In this document: one piece after another, positions 6,390-6,393 of the stretch | Position numbering within the stretch: position 1 is the first letter of the stretch | Layout: every line of letters starts with the position of its first letter | From: Rhodospirillales bacterium | GTDB taxonomy: Bacteria > Pseudomonadota > Alphaproteobacteria > Rhodospirillales > Defluviicoccaceae | NCBI GenBank assembly: GCA_030622775.1 | Contig: JAUXFS010000114.1 | Span: 1-6,393, forward strand | Length of the DNA stretch: 6,393 nucleotides | Reading direction: 5' to 3' | The notes under the pieces: generated by a model | Seen by the model: only the letters and a program-made list of their open reading frames with translations | Database searches by the model: none | What the model was told of the DNA's origin: nothing | Program-made: the position numbers and the translations under genes

Positions 6390-6393
6390 GCTA

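Overview
The window looks like ordinary chromosomal DNA from a GC-rich proteobacterium. Codons mostly end in G or C, and in GC-rich DNA long open frames appear by chance opposite the real genes. The best guess is an alphaproteobacterium, perhaps of the Rhodospirillales type. That rests on the style of the proteins: a PAS-rich HDFNN-type hybrid kinase, and a short secreted nuclease-like protein with the GIEAPKPPLGR motif. No marker gene fixes the taxonomy.

Layout from left to right. Bases 1-186 hold no gene I can support. Bases 187-2217 (minus) encode a soluble hybrid sensor histidine kinase with two PAS domains and a C-terminal receiver. Bases 2218-2505 are a divergent control region with an AT-rich core that carries short repeats. 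Bases 2506-4203 (plus) encode an AMP-forming acyl-CoA synthetase; a clear Shine-Dalgarno places its start 69 bases inside the longest frame. Bases 4214-4290 (minus) are a complete tRNA-Arg (anticodon CCT, CCA encoded), convergent with the synthetase and only 10 bases from its stop codon. Bases 4346-5344 (minus) encode a proline iminopeptidase (S33 family), 55 bases upstream of the tRNA on the same strand. Bases 5345-5545 are a second divergent control region with a perfect TATAAT box facing the peptidase. Bases 5546-6340 (plus) encode an exported staphylococcal-nuclease-like protein. The last 53 bases contain a hairpin cut close to the window edge.

The genes do not form an operon or a shared pathway. 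Each protein gene appears to have its own transcription unit: kinase and synthetase diverge, synthetase and tRNA converge, peptidase and nuclease diverge. The kinase has no partner DNA-binding regulator here, so any link between it and the synthetase is only positional. I found no mobile element, CRISPR array, phage gene, toxin-antitoxin pair or defence cassette, and I do not think the window holds a new multi-gene system. The points most worth checking are residue-level: an Asp where the CoA-tunnel Gly is expected in the synthetase, and a Lys where the catalytic Glu is expected in the nuclease-like protein. The repeat-rich synthetase/kinase control region and the tight synthetase/tRNA convergence are also worth a look.
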